In this document: positions 46,744-55,383 of the stretch, piece after piece
Position numbering within the stretch: position 1 is the first letter of the stretch
Layout of the letters: each line of letters opens with the position of its first letter
Source: Haloferax sp. Atlit-12N
GTDB taxonomy: Archaea; Halobacteriota; Halobacteria; Halobacteriales; Haloferacaceae
Reading direction: 5' to 3'
DNA: 64,000 bases
Assembly (NCBI RefSeq): GCF_003383095.1
Contig: NZ_PSYW01000002.1
Span: 1,169,441 to 1,233,440, forward strand
The notes under the pieces: model-generated
What the model was told of the DNA's origin: nothing
Seen by the model: the letters and a program-made list of their open reading frames with translations, nothing else
Database searches by the model: none
Made by a program: the position numbers and the translations under genes

Positions 46744-47343
46744 ATGAAAGGAACGCCGACGCGGAGAGACTTCCTCCGACTCGCGGGCGCGGGCGCCGTG
46801 GCGGGAACGGTCGGGCTGGCGGGATGCCTCGGTGGAAGCGGCGGCGGAAGTGTCGATGCCGGCGGTGACACGACGACGACCGGAGACGGGACGGCCGGCG
46901 CGTCAGCCGGCGACGGCGCGTGGCGGACGGCCGAACTCACCGACGTGCGAACCGGCGAGACGTTCACTATCGAGGGGCTCCTCGACCGACCGATTCTCCT
47001 GGAGACGTTCGCGGTGTGGTGCTCGAACTGCCTGCGCCAACAGCGCGAGCTAATCGAGTTCCACGAGGCCGTCGGCGACGACGTGCTGACGGTCGCGCTC
47101 GACATCGACCCCAACGAGGACGCCGAGAAGGTCAGGAAACACGCGGCGGACCACGGCTTCGACTGGCGCTACGCCGTCTCGCCCGAGTCGGTCACGAAGA
47201 GTCTCACCGCCGAGTTCGGGTCGTCGATGGCGAGCGCGCCGGTCGTTCCGATGGTCAGGCTCTGTCCCGACGGGAGCGCGACGCGGCTCAAAGACGGCCA
47301 CAAGACGACCGCGTTCCTCCGCGAGCGGGTCGGCGAGTGCTGA
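46744..47343 (+). CDS. Tat-exported thioredoxin-like (TlpA/ResA) lipoprotein
   Basis: 199 residues. The twin-arginine signal and lipobox (RRDFLRLAGAGAVA, then GLAGC with Cys28) put it outside on the membrane. A Ser/Gly/Thr-rich linker leads to a thioredoxin fold with the redox pair WCSNC (Cys93, Cys96). A VPM segment after SAP is the cis-proline loop. It would reduce or exchange disulfides outside, with electrons from the CcdA-like protein encoded by the overlapping next gene. Confidence 0.85.
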   Translation: MKGTPTRRDFLRLAGAGAVAGTVGLAGCLGGSGGGSVDAGGDTTTTGDGTAGASAGDGAWRTAELTDVRTGETFTIEGLLDRPILLETFAVWCSNCLRQQRELIEFHEAVGDDVLTVALDIDPNEDAEKVRKHAADHGFDWRYAVSPESVTKSLTAEFGSSMASAPVVPMVRLCPDGSATRLKDGHKTTAFLRERVGEC

Positions 47344-48119
47344 CCGACCTCGCGCCGCGGCTGTTCGAACTGTTCGTCCTCGGCGTCGGCACCCCGCTCA
47401 CCGCGGCCTGCGCCCTCCCGCTGTACCCCGGCTTCCTCGCGTATCTCGCGCGACAGAGTTCGCGTGCGAGCGGGGAATCATCCTCTCAGGCGGGTGCGAC
47501 CGGCGACAGCGACGACAGCGGCGACAGCGACGGCGGCCTCCCGATAGCCGTCCTCGGCGGCCTCGTCACCGCCGGCGCGGTGTCGTTCATGCTCGTCGTC
47601 GGCGTCGTGTTCTCGCTCCTCCTCGAAGTGTCGCTCACGGCGGTCGTCGAGGTGGTCTCGCCGGCGGCCTTCGTCGTGCTCTTCGTCGTGAGCCTCGCGC
47701 TCCTCTTCGACGCGAAGGTGTTCGCGCGACTCCCGACTGTCGAACCACCCGAGACGCGTCACCCGGCGCTGTCGGCGTTCGCCTACGGATTTTTCTTCGG
47801 TGCAATCGTCCTCCCCTGCAACCCCGGTTTCATCGCCCTGTTCTTCGCGCGCGTCCCCGTGCTGTTCGACACCGCCGCCGAGAGCCTCCTCGGGTTCCTC
47901 GCGTTCGGCCTCGGCATCGGCGCGCCGCTCCTCGTCTTCGCCCTCGTCTCGGAGCGGTACAGCCGACGGGCGACCCGGTGGTTCGCCCGCCACACGACCG
48001 CCATCAACCGCGTCACCGGCGCGGTCATGCTGGTCGTCAGCGCCTACTACCTGCTCGTCGTCTTCGACGTGCTCGGCGTCGCCCCGGCCCTCGAATCGCT
48101 CCTCGACGCGGTCGTCTGA
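47337..48119 (+). CDS. CcdA/DsbD-type transmembrane electron carrier
   Basis: About 260 residues from a GTG at 47337, overlapping the thioredoxin gene by 7 bp. Six membrane helices are predicted. The two family cysteines sit in repeated contexts: ACALPLYPGFLAYL in helix 1 and LPCNPGFIALFF in helix 4. CcdA-type proteins pass reducing power from the cytoplasm across the membrane to a thioredoxin-like partner. The pair is probably for cytochrome maturation or metal-linked thiol repair; the client is unknown. Confidence 0.85.
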   Translation: MLTDLAPRLFELFVLGVGTPLTAACALPLYPGFLAYLARQSSRASGESSSQAGATGDSDDSGDSDGGLPIAVLGGLVTAGAVSFMLVVGVVFSLLLEVSLTAVVEVVSPAAFVVLFVVSLALLFDAKVFARLPTVEPPETRHPALSAFAYGFFFGAIVLPCNPGFIALFFARVPVLFDTAAESLLGFLAFGLGIGAPLLVFALVSERYSRRATRWFARHTTAINRVTGAVMLVVSAYYLLVVFDVLGVAPALESLLDAVV

Positions 48120-48209
48120 GTCGGGGACTCGGCGTCGGAGACCGTCGCGACCGCCGGACTCGCAGAAGCGCCTATGCCCGTCGGTCTCCTCCTTCTAGGG
48201 AAGTACCAG

Positions 48210-49682
48210 ATGAACGCCGACCAGCGAGCCGACCGGTACCGGACGGTCGTCGCCGCCCGCCTCGAACGCCTCTCGACACGGGCGCGGCTGGCCGTCATCG
48301 CCGACCTCTGGGCCGCCCGCGGCTTCGAGACGCGCGTCGAGTCTGGGGTCGTCCGCGCCGAGCGTCGCGGCCGGTCAGTACGGCTTCGGCCCGTCAGCGG
48401 GCGTCGGTCGGAAGCGTCGGCGACGGCCGAACGAGACGCGGGCGCGGACGCGGACGCGCCTCCTGTGAGACATCTCTCCACCGACGACATCACCGAGGCA
48501 CTCCTGTACGCCCTCGACCGCCCGGACGCCGACGCGGTCTGTCGCCGCCAGTTCGGCGCGCCGCTGGACGACCTCCGCCCGCCGCTTCGGCTGCGCGCCC
48601 GGCGGGGAGCCCGACGGTTCGGCGACCGGGTCGCCGGGGGCGGCCGCGACGCCGCTCGCGGACTCACTGCACTCGTCGTCGTCGTCGCCGTCGTAAGCGG
48701 GGCCGCCGTCGCGCTCGACCTCGTTCCGTCCCCGCTCGACGGGGCGATACAGTCCGCCGGCGTCGGGACGGGCGGGGCCGGTGAGTCGGGGCCGCCGACG
48801 GCCACACCCGAGCGCGGCGACGTGGCGACGGAGGAACCGTCGGAAACCGCGGCGACCGAGAGCACCTCCGGGTCGGAAACGCGGAACACCGGCGCGCCGA
48901 GCCTCGGGGACGGCCAGCGCTCCGGCCCGGTCGAACCCGTCGAGCCGGGCGAGTTAGAGCGCGTCCCGGGCGTCGGGCCGGACGGCATCGAGAACCTGAC
49001 CGCACTCAGCGCGGCCCACGAGCGCGTACTGGCCGAGGAGTCCTACACGCTGTGGGTCGATATCTACCGCCCCGAGGGCGCGGACCCGAACTCGACGCGG
49101 ACCCAGTACGACACCGACATCACCGTCGCCGGCGACCGGTACATCATCGCCGAGACCGTCGAGTCCGGACGCGAGCGGACCCGACTGAGAACAGTCTACT
49201 ACGATGGCGACGCGTGGTACGTCTCCGAAACCGAAGACGGGGTCGAGCGGATCCGCCGGGTCGCCGGCAACGCCACCGCGCCGCCGGTACAGTTCGAGCC
49301 GCGGGGGTTAAACCGTGGACTCGTCCGCCAGTATCTCGACACGCGGGCGACGAACGTGACCGGAAAAGTGACCGACGGGAACGTCACGTACTACCGAATC
49401 GAGGGGAGCCAACGCCCGGCCATCGGTGGCGTCGAACCGGTCCAAGACTACCAGTTCGTCGCCCACGTGGACGAGCGGGGGTTCGTCGCCGACGCGACGG
49501 CGACCTACGCGCTCGTCTCGGATGAGGGGTTCTACTGGGTCCGCTTCGAGTGGACCTACGGCCGCGTCGGCGAGACGACCGCGACGCCCCCGGCGTGGGT
49601 CGAGGGCATCGAAAACGGGACGGAATCGGGGGCGACGACGGCCGACAGCAACAGGCCGCCGGCGCTTCGGACGCCAGCCTGA
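48210..49682 (+). CDS. Membrane-anchored haloarchaeal protein of unknown function
   Basis: About 490 residues from the ATG at 48210. A cytoplasmic N-terminal region of about 145 residues is Arg-rich and includes a small helical domain. One membrane helix follows (LTALVVVVAVVSGAAVAL), then an external Gly/Thr/Glu linker and a ~230-residue beta-rich domain (ESYTLWVDIYRPEG, VYYDGDAWYVSE). That domain resembles DUF7537-type sorting or lipoprotein-like domains from memory. A start at 48174 is possible but less convincing. It may sense or bind something at the surface. Confidence 0.68.
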   Translation: MNADQRADRYRTVVAARLERLSTRARLAVIADLWAARGFETRVESGVVRAERRGRSVRLRPVSGRRSEASATAERDAGADADAPPVRHLSTDDITEALLYALDRPDADAVCRRQFGAPLDDLRPPLRLRARRGARRFGDRVAGGGRDAARGLTALVVVVAVVSGAAVALDLVPSPLDGAIQSAGVGTGGAGESGPPTATPERGDVATEEPSETAATESTSGSETRNTGAPSLGDGQRSGPVEPVEPGELERVPGVGPDGIENLTALSAAHERVLAEESYTLWVDIYRPEGADPNSTRTQYDTDITVAGDRYIIAETVESGRERTRLRTVYYDGDAWYVSETEDGVERIRRVAGNATAPPVQFEPRGLNRGLVRQYLDTRATNVTGKVTDGNVTYYRIEGSQRPAIGGVEPVQDYQFVAHVDERGFVADATATYALVSDEGFYWVRFEWTYGRVGETTATPPAWVEGIENGTESGATTADSNRPPALRTPA

Positions 49683-49751
49683 CCCGCGGTGATTCCCCCG
49701 GCGGGATGCCTCGATGACGACTTTTATGCGCGTCCTCCGCCGACCCCCGCT

Positions 49752-50225
49752 ATGGCAATCGAGTCGGGAGACCGAGTCGCGCTCGCGTACGTCGGACGCT
49801 TCGAAGACGGGACCGTCTTCAACACCTCGCGGTACGAGGTCGCGGTCGAACACGGCCTGTACGAGGCCCAAGAGAAGGACCGCGACGACTACGCCCCCCA
49901 GACGTTCGTCGTCGGCGCGGGGCAGATAATTCCGGGGCTCGACGAGGCCGTCGTCGGGATGTCGGCCGGTGAGGAGGCCACCGTGACCGTCCCGCCGGCG
50001 GACGCCTACGGCGAGTTCGACCCCGACCGGATTCGGACCTACGACCCCGAGACGTTCGAGGGGATGGTCGGCGAAGAGCCCGAGGTCGGCCTGCACGTCC
50101 ACGCCGAAAACGGCCTCCACGGCGACGTTACCGCCGTCCGCGACGACGAGGTCGAAGTCGACTTCAACCACGAACTCGCGGGGAAGACGCTCGTCTTCGA
50201 CATCGAAATCGTCGCCGTCCAGTAG
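49752..50225 (+). CDS. FKBP-type peptidyl-prolyl isomerase (SlyD-like)
   Basis: 157 residues. The FKBP core has ALAYVGRFEDGTVFNTS, GAGQIIPGLDEAVVGMSAGE and EEATVTVPPADAYGEFD, the last two typical of SlyD-type enzymes, with the insert-in-flap domain (about 85-140) that binds unfolded chains. It speeds proline isomerisation during folding in the cytoplasm. The ATG at 49752 lies about 25-30 bases after a TATA-like CTTTTATGC, so it is probably leaderless; the upstream frame has no family resemblance. Confidence 0.93.
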   Translation: MAIESGDRVALAYVGRFEDGTVFNTSRYEVAVEHGLYEAQEKDRDDYAPQTFVVGAGQIIPGLDEAVVGMSAGEEATVTVPPADAYGEFDPDRIRTYDPETFEGMVGEEPEVGLHVHAENGLHGDVTAVRDDEVEVDFNHELAGKTLVFDIEIVAVQ

Positions 50226-50294
50226 GCGCTCCGGACGTTCGGAGACGTTGTGACGGCCCGCGAGAACTGAGCGTCAGGGAAGAACGTCGAACCG

Positions 50295-51176
50295 CTACAG
50301 CGAGTGCTTCGGGACGATTTCGGGGTCTGGCGTGTAGTTGACCGCGGCCTCGACGCGGAACACGTCGGCGAGGAGTTCCTCGGTGACGACCTCGCGCGGC
50401 GGGCCCCAGTCGTACAGTTCGCCGTCCTGCATGGCGACGAGGTAGTCGGCGAACCGCGCCGCCTGCGCGATGTCGTGGAGGACGACCGCGACCGTCACGC
50501 CACGTTCCTCGTTGAGTTGGCGGACCGTCTCCAGCACGCGGAGCTGGTGGTGCAGGTCGAGGTACGTCGTCGGTTCGTCGAGGAGGAGCACGTCGGTGTC
50601 CTGTGCGAGCACCATCGCAATCCAGGCCAGTTGACTCTGGCCGCCCGAGAGGTTGCCGATCTGCTTGTCGCGGATGTGCTCGACGCCGGCGAGGTCGATG
50701 GCGCGTTCGACCGCTTGGTGGTCGTCGTCGTTGACCTGCTCGAAGAAGCTCCGGTGCGGGTATCGGCCGTGGTAGACGAGGTCCTCGACGGTGAGCGACG
50801 TGGGCGAGTCGTGCTGTTGAGAGAGCATCCCCAACTCGCGCGCGAACGCCTTGTCGTCGTACTCGCTGATGGATTTCCCGTCGAGGTAGACGTTCCCGGT
50901 GTCGGGCGAGAGCTGTTTGGCGAGCGACTTCAGGAGCGTGCTCTTGCCGGAGCCGTTCGGCCCGACGAGCGCCGTGATTTCGCCGCGTGGGATGTCGATT
51001 CGCTCGCACTCGACGACCGGCTCCTCGCTCGTCGGATACGAGAGTTCGAGCGCGTCGCCGGTGAGCGCGCTCTCGCGTGTCGAGCCGTCTTCGACGCTCG
51101 CGCGTCCGTCCGCGTTCGCGTCCGTTTCGCCGTGTTGTACCATCTGTTGGGAGTCTCCTGATTGCTGGTTCGACAT
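50295..51176 (-). CDS. Siderophore/cobalamin-type ABC ATPase
   Basis: 293 residues from the ATG at 51176 (a GTG at 51179 is an alternative). Walker A GPNGSGKST, signature LSGGQSQLAWIAMV, Walker B LLLDEPTTYLD and the VVLHDIAQAARF switch are typical of the FepC/BtuD type. An acidic, low-complexity 40-residue N-terminus is haloarchaeal. It is the last gene of a three-gene leftward operon with the permease and a flavoprotein and powers the import. No binding-protein gene is in the operon, so it must be elsewhere. Confidence 0.92.
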   Translation of the reverse strand: MSNQQSGDSQQMVQHGETDANADGRASVEDGSTRESALTGDALELSYPTSEEPVVECERIDIPRGEITALVGPNGSGKSTLLKSLAKQLSPDTGNVYLDGKSISEYDDKAFARELGMLSQQHDSPTSLTVEDLVYHGRYPHRSFFEQVNDDDHQAVERAIDLAGVEHIRDKQIGNLSGGQSQLAWIAMVLAQDTDVLLLDEPTTYLDLHHQLRVLETVRQLNEERGVTVAVVLHDIAQAARFADYLVAMQDGELYDWGPPREVVTEELLADVFRVEAAVNYTPDPEIVPKHSL

Positions 51177-52291
51177 CACACTTCACCGATGTTCTGCTGT
51201 TTGCGCATGAGATAGAGGAAGTACGGCCCGCCGACGAGGCCCGTGACGACGCCGACCGGGAGCTGAATCGGGTTGAGCGCGAGGCGCGCGCCCACGTCGG
51301 CGGCGACCATCAGCGCCGGGCCGGCGAACAGACAGCCGACGACGAGCCGCTTGTAGTCGCTGCCGACCACGTTCCGCACGAGGTGCGGGACGACGAGGCC
51401 GACGAAGCCGACGATGCCGGCGACGGCGATGCTCGCGGCGGCTGCGAGGACCGCGACGCCCGAGAGGGCGAATCGGACCTTCTCGATGGACATCCCGAGT
51501 GAACGGGCGGTCTGTTCGCCCAGAAGCAGGACGTTGAGCTGTCGGGAGCTTCCGAGCGCGAGGCCGACGGCGATAATCGACCACGGCAGGGCCATGCGGA
51601 CCTGCTCCCAGTCGGTGCCGGTGAGCGACCCGGTCGTCCACGCGATGGCCGATTGGACGACGCCGATGTCGTCGACGAAGAAGAACAGCCCCGTCTGGAG
51701 GCTCTGGAAGACGGTGCCGACGATGACGCCCGCGAGGACGAGTCTGACCGGCGAGGTACCGTTCTTCCACGCGATGAGGTAGACGAGGACGAACGCGAAC
51801 ATCCCGCCGAGCGCCGCCAGAAGCGGGAGGTACGCCGCGAGCCCCGAGAAGACGACGAGCGTGAGGAGGATGAGCAGTCCGGCCCCCGACGAGACGCCGA
51901 GGATGAACGGGCTGGCCAGTTCGTTCCGGGTGACCGCCTGGAAAATCGCGCCCGAGATTGCGAGGTTCGCGCCGACGAGAGCGGCGACGAACACCCGCGG
52001 GAGCCGGATGTTCCAGACGATGAGCGTCCGCCGACTGAGGTCTGGGAGTTCGCCGCCGAGGAGGAACACCTGCCAGACCTGCGGGTCGAAGATGACCGCG
52101 GGGTCGAAGACGGCGCGCCACGCCTCGCCGATGGTCATCGAGAACGCGCCGAAGCTGACCTGTATGAGGCCGCCAACCACGACGACCACGAGACTGGCGA
52201 GACAAAGCGACACGAGCGAGCCGTCTATCCAGCCGAACAACCGGTTCAGCACCGACCCCGAGGACTGTTCTGTCGGCGTCGTTCCGCTCAC
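51176..52291 (-). CDS. FecCD/BtuC-type ABC permease
   Basis: 371 residues with about ten predicted membrane helices. The family motifs NIRLPRVFVAALVGANLA, GAIFQAVTRNELASPFILG, and GFVGLVVPHLVRNVVG are clear. It forms the channel for ferric-siderophore, heme or cobalamin. The GTG start overlaps the flavoprotein stop by 4 bases. The two metal boxes upstream of the operon favour iron-siderophore transport over vitamin B12. Confidence 0.93.
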   Translation of the reverse strand: MSGTTPTEQSSGSVLNRLFGWIDGSLVSLCLASLVVVVVGGLIQVSFGAFSMTIGEAWRAVFDPAVIFDPQVWQVFLLGGELPDLSRRTLIVWNIRLPRVFVAALVGANLAISGAIFQAVTRNELASPFILGVSSGAGLLILLTLVVFSGLAAYLPLLAALGGMFAFVLVYLIAWKNGTSPVRLVLAGVIVGTVFQSLQTGLFFFVDDIGVVQSAIAWTTGSLTGTDWEQVRMALPWSIIAVGLALGSSRQLNVLLLGEQTARSLGMSIEKVRFALSGVAVLAAAASIAVAGIVGFVGLVVPHLVRNVVGSDYKRLVVGCLFAGPALMVAADVGARLALNPIQLPVGVVTGLVGGPYFLYLMRKQQNIGEV

Positions 52292-53277
52292 TGCTCGACA
52301 CCTCCGAGTTCGCGCCCGTCGAGGTAGTCCGCGAGCACCTCGTCAGGGAGCGCGTCGAGGACGCGTTCGGTGCCGATTACCTCGACGAGTCGCCGGATAC
52401 CGCGGGGTTCGGCGGTCTCGACCTCGTGGTCGGTCCGACGGGTGTCGAACGCTCGGTCGATGTAGGACTCGCGGAGTTCCGCGAGGCGTTCGTCGTCGAG
52501 GTCGGCGTCGTCCGGGACCTCGCTTTCGAACCACTCGCGCCAGCGGTCGCGGTCGCCCCACTCGCCTTGGAACTCGGTGTCGGCGCGGAGCCAGTCGTAG
52601 TGGGCCGCGAGGTCGCCGGGGAAGCCGCGTTCGCGCCGGCGGTCCTCGATGAGACACCGGGCGACGTGGCCGCCCTGTCCGGCGGCGATGCCGACCTGTG
52701 CGTTCCGGTCGCCCGACGGTGCGGCGACATACAGTCCCTCGACCAGGGTCCGCCCGTCGTCGTCGGCGTAGTCGGAATCGAAGTGCTCGTGGACCTCGCC
52801 GTGGTGGTCGTGTTCCTCGAACATCGCGTCGTCGTCGTCGAGGCCGCGGAGGTAGTCGCCGTCGTACCACGCGGCGGCGACGACGTAGTCGGCTTCGACC
52901 CGGCGACCGTCCTGCGTGCGGACGACGAAGCGCCGGGCGTCGGCGTCGAACGCGTCCGACTCGTCCCCGCTCGCGTCCGTACTCGTCTCGTCGTCGCCCA
53001 GTCGCTCGACCGAGACGACCATGTCCGCGACGTAGTCCGCGCCGACCTCCGCGAGGTGTTCGTGCATGAGCGCGGTGAACGTGTCCACGCCGATGCCGGC
53101 GGGGAAGCCGAGGTAGTTTTCGAGGTACGCACACCGACGGAAGGCGGCGTTCCCTCGGTCGAAAACGACGGTATCGAGGCCGTATCGTGCGGTGAAGACG
53201 GCCGCGGCGCATCCGGAGGGACCGCCGCCGACGACGACCACGTCCGTCGAATCGGGTTCGGTGCCTTGGTCGGTCAC
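52288..53277 (-). CDS. Thioredoxin-reductase-like flavoprotein without CxxC
   Basis: 329 residues. The FAD-binding motif VVVVGGGPSGCAAA is at 14-27, and a C-terminal GLYVAAPSGDRNAQVGIAAG carries the second FAD contact. In thioredoxin reductases a CxxC is in the middle; here I see only a single Cys in RRCAYLEN, so it cannot do a disulfide exchange of that type. A helical, acidic extension of about 100 residues follows. Placed before a siderophore-type importer and behind two metal boxes, it may reduce ferric-siderophore inside the cell to free the iron (inference). GTG start at 53277. Confidence 0.82.
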   Translation of the reverse strand: MTDQGTEPDSTDVVVVGGGPSGCAAAVFTARYGLDTVVFDRGNAAFRRCAYLENYLGFPAGIGVDTFTALMHEHLAEVGADYVADMVVSVERLGDDETSTDASGDESDAFDADARRFVVRTQDGRRVEADYVVAAAWYDGDYLRGLDDDDAMFEEHDHHGEVHEHFDSDYADDDGRTLVEGLYVAAPSGDRNAQVGIAAGQGGHVARCLIEDRRRERGFPGDLAAHYDWLRADTEFQGEWGDRDRWREWFESEVPDDADLDDERLAELRESYIDRAFDTRRTDHEVETAEPRGIRRLVEVIGTERVLDALPDEVLADYLDGRELGGVEQ

Positions 53278-53280
53278 GGC

Positions 53281-53346
53281 TCAGACAGCCCCCGTGAGAA
53301 CAGCCCGTCGAAAAGCGTGGTCGAAGTCGGCTCCGTCTTCGTTCAT
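53281..53346 (-). CDS. Possible 21-codon leader peptide of the iron operon
   Basis: An ATG at 53346 opens a 21-residue frame that stops at 53281, 3 bases before the flavoprotein GTG. A TATA-like TTTATTG lies about 25-30 bases upstream, so it would be the first frame on the message and could couple to the flavoprotein. The peptide has no recognised motif. It could be a real uORF or an accidental frame in the leader. Confidence 0.35.
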   Translation of the reverse strand: MNEDGADFDHAFRRAVLTGAV

Positions 53347-53351
53347 ACGTT

Positions 53352-53365
53352 TTAGGCGTCCCTAA
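53352..53365. promoter_or_regulatory. DtxR/SirR-type metal box 1 of the iron operon
   Basis: TTAGGCGTCCCTAA has the TTAGG-N4-CCTAA form and lies on the presumed transcription start, between the TATA-like element and the leader ATG. A repressor with iron or manganese bound here would block the operon at 50295-53277. Confidence 0.7.
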
Positions 53366-53387
53366 TACAATAAACCACTTTCGGATT

Positions 53388-53401
53388 TTAGGGACTCCTA
53401 A
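53388..53401. promoter_or_regulatory. DtxR/SirR-type metal box 2 of the iron operon
   Basis: TTAGGGACTCCTAA, extended as TTTTAGG and CCTAAAT, lies 36 bp centre to centre from box 1 and upstream of the TATA-like element. Two boxes bracketing a promoter suggest tight, possibly cooperative, metal-dependent repression. Confidence 0.7.
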
Positions 53402-53524
53402 ATCCACCGACACGCAGAGAACGGCCCGCAAAGAGGCTGACTCACGCAAATCAGCGGTAACGACGTCCGAGAGAAAGACCGGCGGGCTGCCGGACGAACG
53501 CGGCCCAGCGTGGCCGAAATCCCC

Positions 53525-54061
53525 TCAGCCGAGGAGGTACCGGAGCTTGGGCCGCTGGCGGACGAACTCCAGTTCTTCGAGGTACGCGTCGAGGCCGAGG
53601 ATGCGGCCCGCCGCGAGCGCGCCGACCACGAGGAACATCACGAGCCCCAGCAGGTCGCCGTTGACCAGCCCGTGACCCCAGTCGGCGTTCCCGAGGTAGA
53701 AGAACGTCATGAGGAACGTTCCCCCGGCGGCGGCGAGGCGGACGGCAGCCCCGGTGATGAGCGCGAACCCGATGAGCGTCTCGCCCAGCGGAACCATGAC
53801 GTTCGTGAACTCGAGCATCAGCGGCGTCTGGCCGACCCACGCGAGGAACGCGTGGACCGGGCCGGGCGCGCCGGCGGTGCCGTTCACGAGCCAACCGCCC
53901 GCGTTAAACGGCTCGGCGGCGAGGTACTTCGTCACCCCCGCGTGGAGGAACCAGTACCCCGTGACCAGCCGGGCGAACACGAGGACGTAGCCGGTGACGC
54001 CCTCGGCGTAGTCGAACTCCATCCGGTTCCCCAGCATCTCGATTTCGCCGGTTGCGGCCAT
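53525..54061 (-). CDS. DoxX-family membrane protein
   Basis: 178 residues with four membrane helices: ARLVTGYWFLHAGVTKY, MLEFTNVMVPLGETLIGFA, AAAGGTFLMTFFYLGNA and LGLVMFLVVGALAAG. DoxX family proteins take part in thiosulfate-quinone oxidoreductases or in redox balance at the membrane, but for most the function is open. It starts just before the next gene group and is a single-gene unit. Confidence 0.82.
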   Translation of the reverse strand: MAATGEIEMLGNRMEFDYAEGVTGYVLVFARLVTGYWFLHAGVTKYLAAEPFNAGGWLVNGTAGAPGPVHAFLAWVGQTPLMLEFTNVMVPLGETLIGFALITGAAVRLAAAGGTFLMTFFYLGNADWGHGLVNGDLLGLVMFLVVGALAAGRILGLDAYLEELEFVRQRPKLRYLLG

Positions 54062-54290
54062 CGTCTGTCACCTCACACGTGAATCGTGGACCGCCGGGAG
54101 GTTATAAATCCAGACCGATTTTCGAATCCTCGGAAACTGGGAATCGGCGGGCCGTCCACGTCGATTCGAACCGGTACCCTCGGCGGGCGCGAACGCGAAG
54201 ATACGTCTCGACCTGACGTCGCCGGTCCCGCCGACCGCACGGCCGACGACCCGACCCGAGAGGCGGGGGTGACCGGACTCCCGCCGCACC

Positions 54291-54650
54291 TCACTCGGGT
54301 GCGATGACGACCCCGTCGTCGTCGGCGTGGTCCATCGCCACCTCGTGTCGCGTGTGGCGGGCGTGGGTGCGGGCCCACCGGCGGGCGCTGGCCTCGGAGA
54401 GGAACTGCTCGCCGTCGGGACACTGTCGGCAGCTAACGACCCACGGTGAGACGTCGTCCGGGAAGTGGCCGGTGTGGCGACGGTGGTCGAGCGCGAACTG
54501 CTCGACCGACTGATTGCCGAGCTGTAGCTCGTCCAGTTCGTACGAGAGGTCCCACTCCTCGCCGCACCGCGAACACGAGACGGTCGGCGTGTCGTCTATC
54601 GGGGCCGTCGGGGAGTGCGTGCGAAAGTCGTCGTCGCTCGGTGGAGACAC
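54291..54650 (-). CDS. Small zinc-finger-like haloarchaeal protein
   Basis: 119 residues, hydrophilic. Two pairs of cysteines, CSRCGEEW near 26-29 and CRQCPDGE near 74-77, together with HRRHTGH and HARHTRH, could bind one or two zinc ions. No other motif is clear. The function is unknown; similar small zinc proteins are common in haloarchaea and often regulatory. Confidence 0.65.
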   Translation of the reverse strand: MSPPSDDDFRTHSPTAPIDDTPTVSCSRCGEEWDLSYELDELQLGNQSVEQFALDHRRHTGHFPDDVSPWVVSCRQCPDGEQFLSEASARRWARTHARHTRHEVAMDHADDDGVVIAPE

Positions 54651-54759
54651 AGGCGGGGTTGGGACCGCGGCCTCTTGTAACCGTCTGCCCCCGAAGTGAA
54701 AGACAATTTATTGATGTATTTTCAGGAATCGGCCGGACGAGGCTCCCGGTCGCCGAGAC

Positions 54760-54942
54760 TCACTCCGCGTTCGACGCCCAGTCTCTGACCAGCGCGACGG
54801 CGAAGACGGTCAGCAGGGCGGCGATGCCGGCGTTCCGTGCGAACTCGCCGGTGTCGCCGGCGGCGAGTCGGACGACGCCGAGCGCGAGGAGGAGTCCGAT
54901 GACGAGCGCGAACAGGACGGCCGCCCACGACCGCGCGTACAT
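54760..54942 (-). CDS. Small two-helix membrane protein
   Basis: 60 residues with two membrane helices (AAVLFALVIGLLLALGVV and IAALLTVFAVALV) joined by a short acidic loop. No recognised family or partner; monocistronic. Its start and size are consistent with a real small membrane protein, but I cannot exclude that it is not expressed. Confidence 0.55.
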   Translation of the reverse strand: MYARSWAAVLFALVIGLLLALGVVRLAAGDTGEFARNAGIAALLTVFAVALVRDWASNAE

Positions 54943-55053
54943 GGTCGAGGGTAGCGGGTCGCTGGGGAAAATGGTTCAGGTCGGCGTGTCGAACCGGCGT
55001 CTCGGTCGTGACACCCGGTTCCCCGCACCGCCCGGGCCGGGCGCGTCTCGGAT

Positions 55054-55251
55054 TCAGGCGCTCGCGTCGTAGCCCGCGTCTTCGACGGCCGCGACGAGGA
55101 CGTCGGTGTCGGCGTCGCCCTCGACAGTCGCGCGCTCCGCCTCGCGGTCGGCGGTCGCGTCATCGACGCCGTCGACGCCGGCGAGGGCGTCGGCGACGCG
55201 CTGTTCGCAGTGTTCGCAGGTCATTCCGGTGACGGTGAGGATGGTCGGCAT
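55054..55251 (-). CDS. Copper chaperone (HMA domain, CopZ-like)
   Basis: 65 residues that make up one heavy-metal-associated domain, with the metal site GMTCEHC (the two Cys bind Cu(I)). The strand pattern VTGMTCEHCEQRVADAL is typical. A leaderless start is predicted: a TATA-like CACTAAATC lies about 27 bases before the ATG. It is divergent from the AsnC-TRASH regulator and next to the copper ATPase, which it would supply with copper. Confidence 0.9.
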   Translation of the reverse strand: MPTILTVTGMTCEHCEQRVADALAGVDGVDDATADREAERATVEGDADTDVLVAAVEDAGYDASA

Positions 55252-55383
55252 ACGGTTCGAGGTAGGAGGTTCTCGATTTAGTGAATTGTCCTTTCGTTGG
55301 TTCGGCAACTAGCCGACTCCAACTTTCGAATCGAAAGCCGAACGCGAGGAACACCTATGACATCGTGGCCCCTAGCGGGGCGC

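Noticed and set aside
50304..51161. 285-codon + strand frame opposite the siderophore-type ATPase
   Set aside because: Shadow of a gene with complete ABC ATPase motifs on the minus strand.
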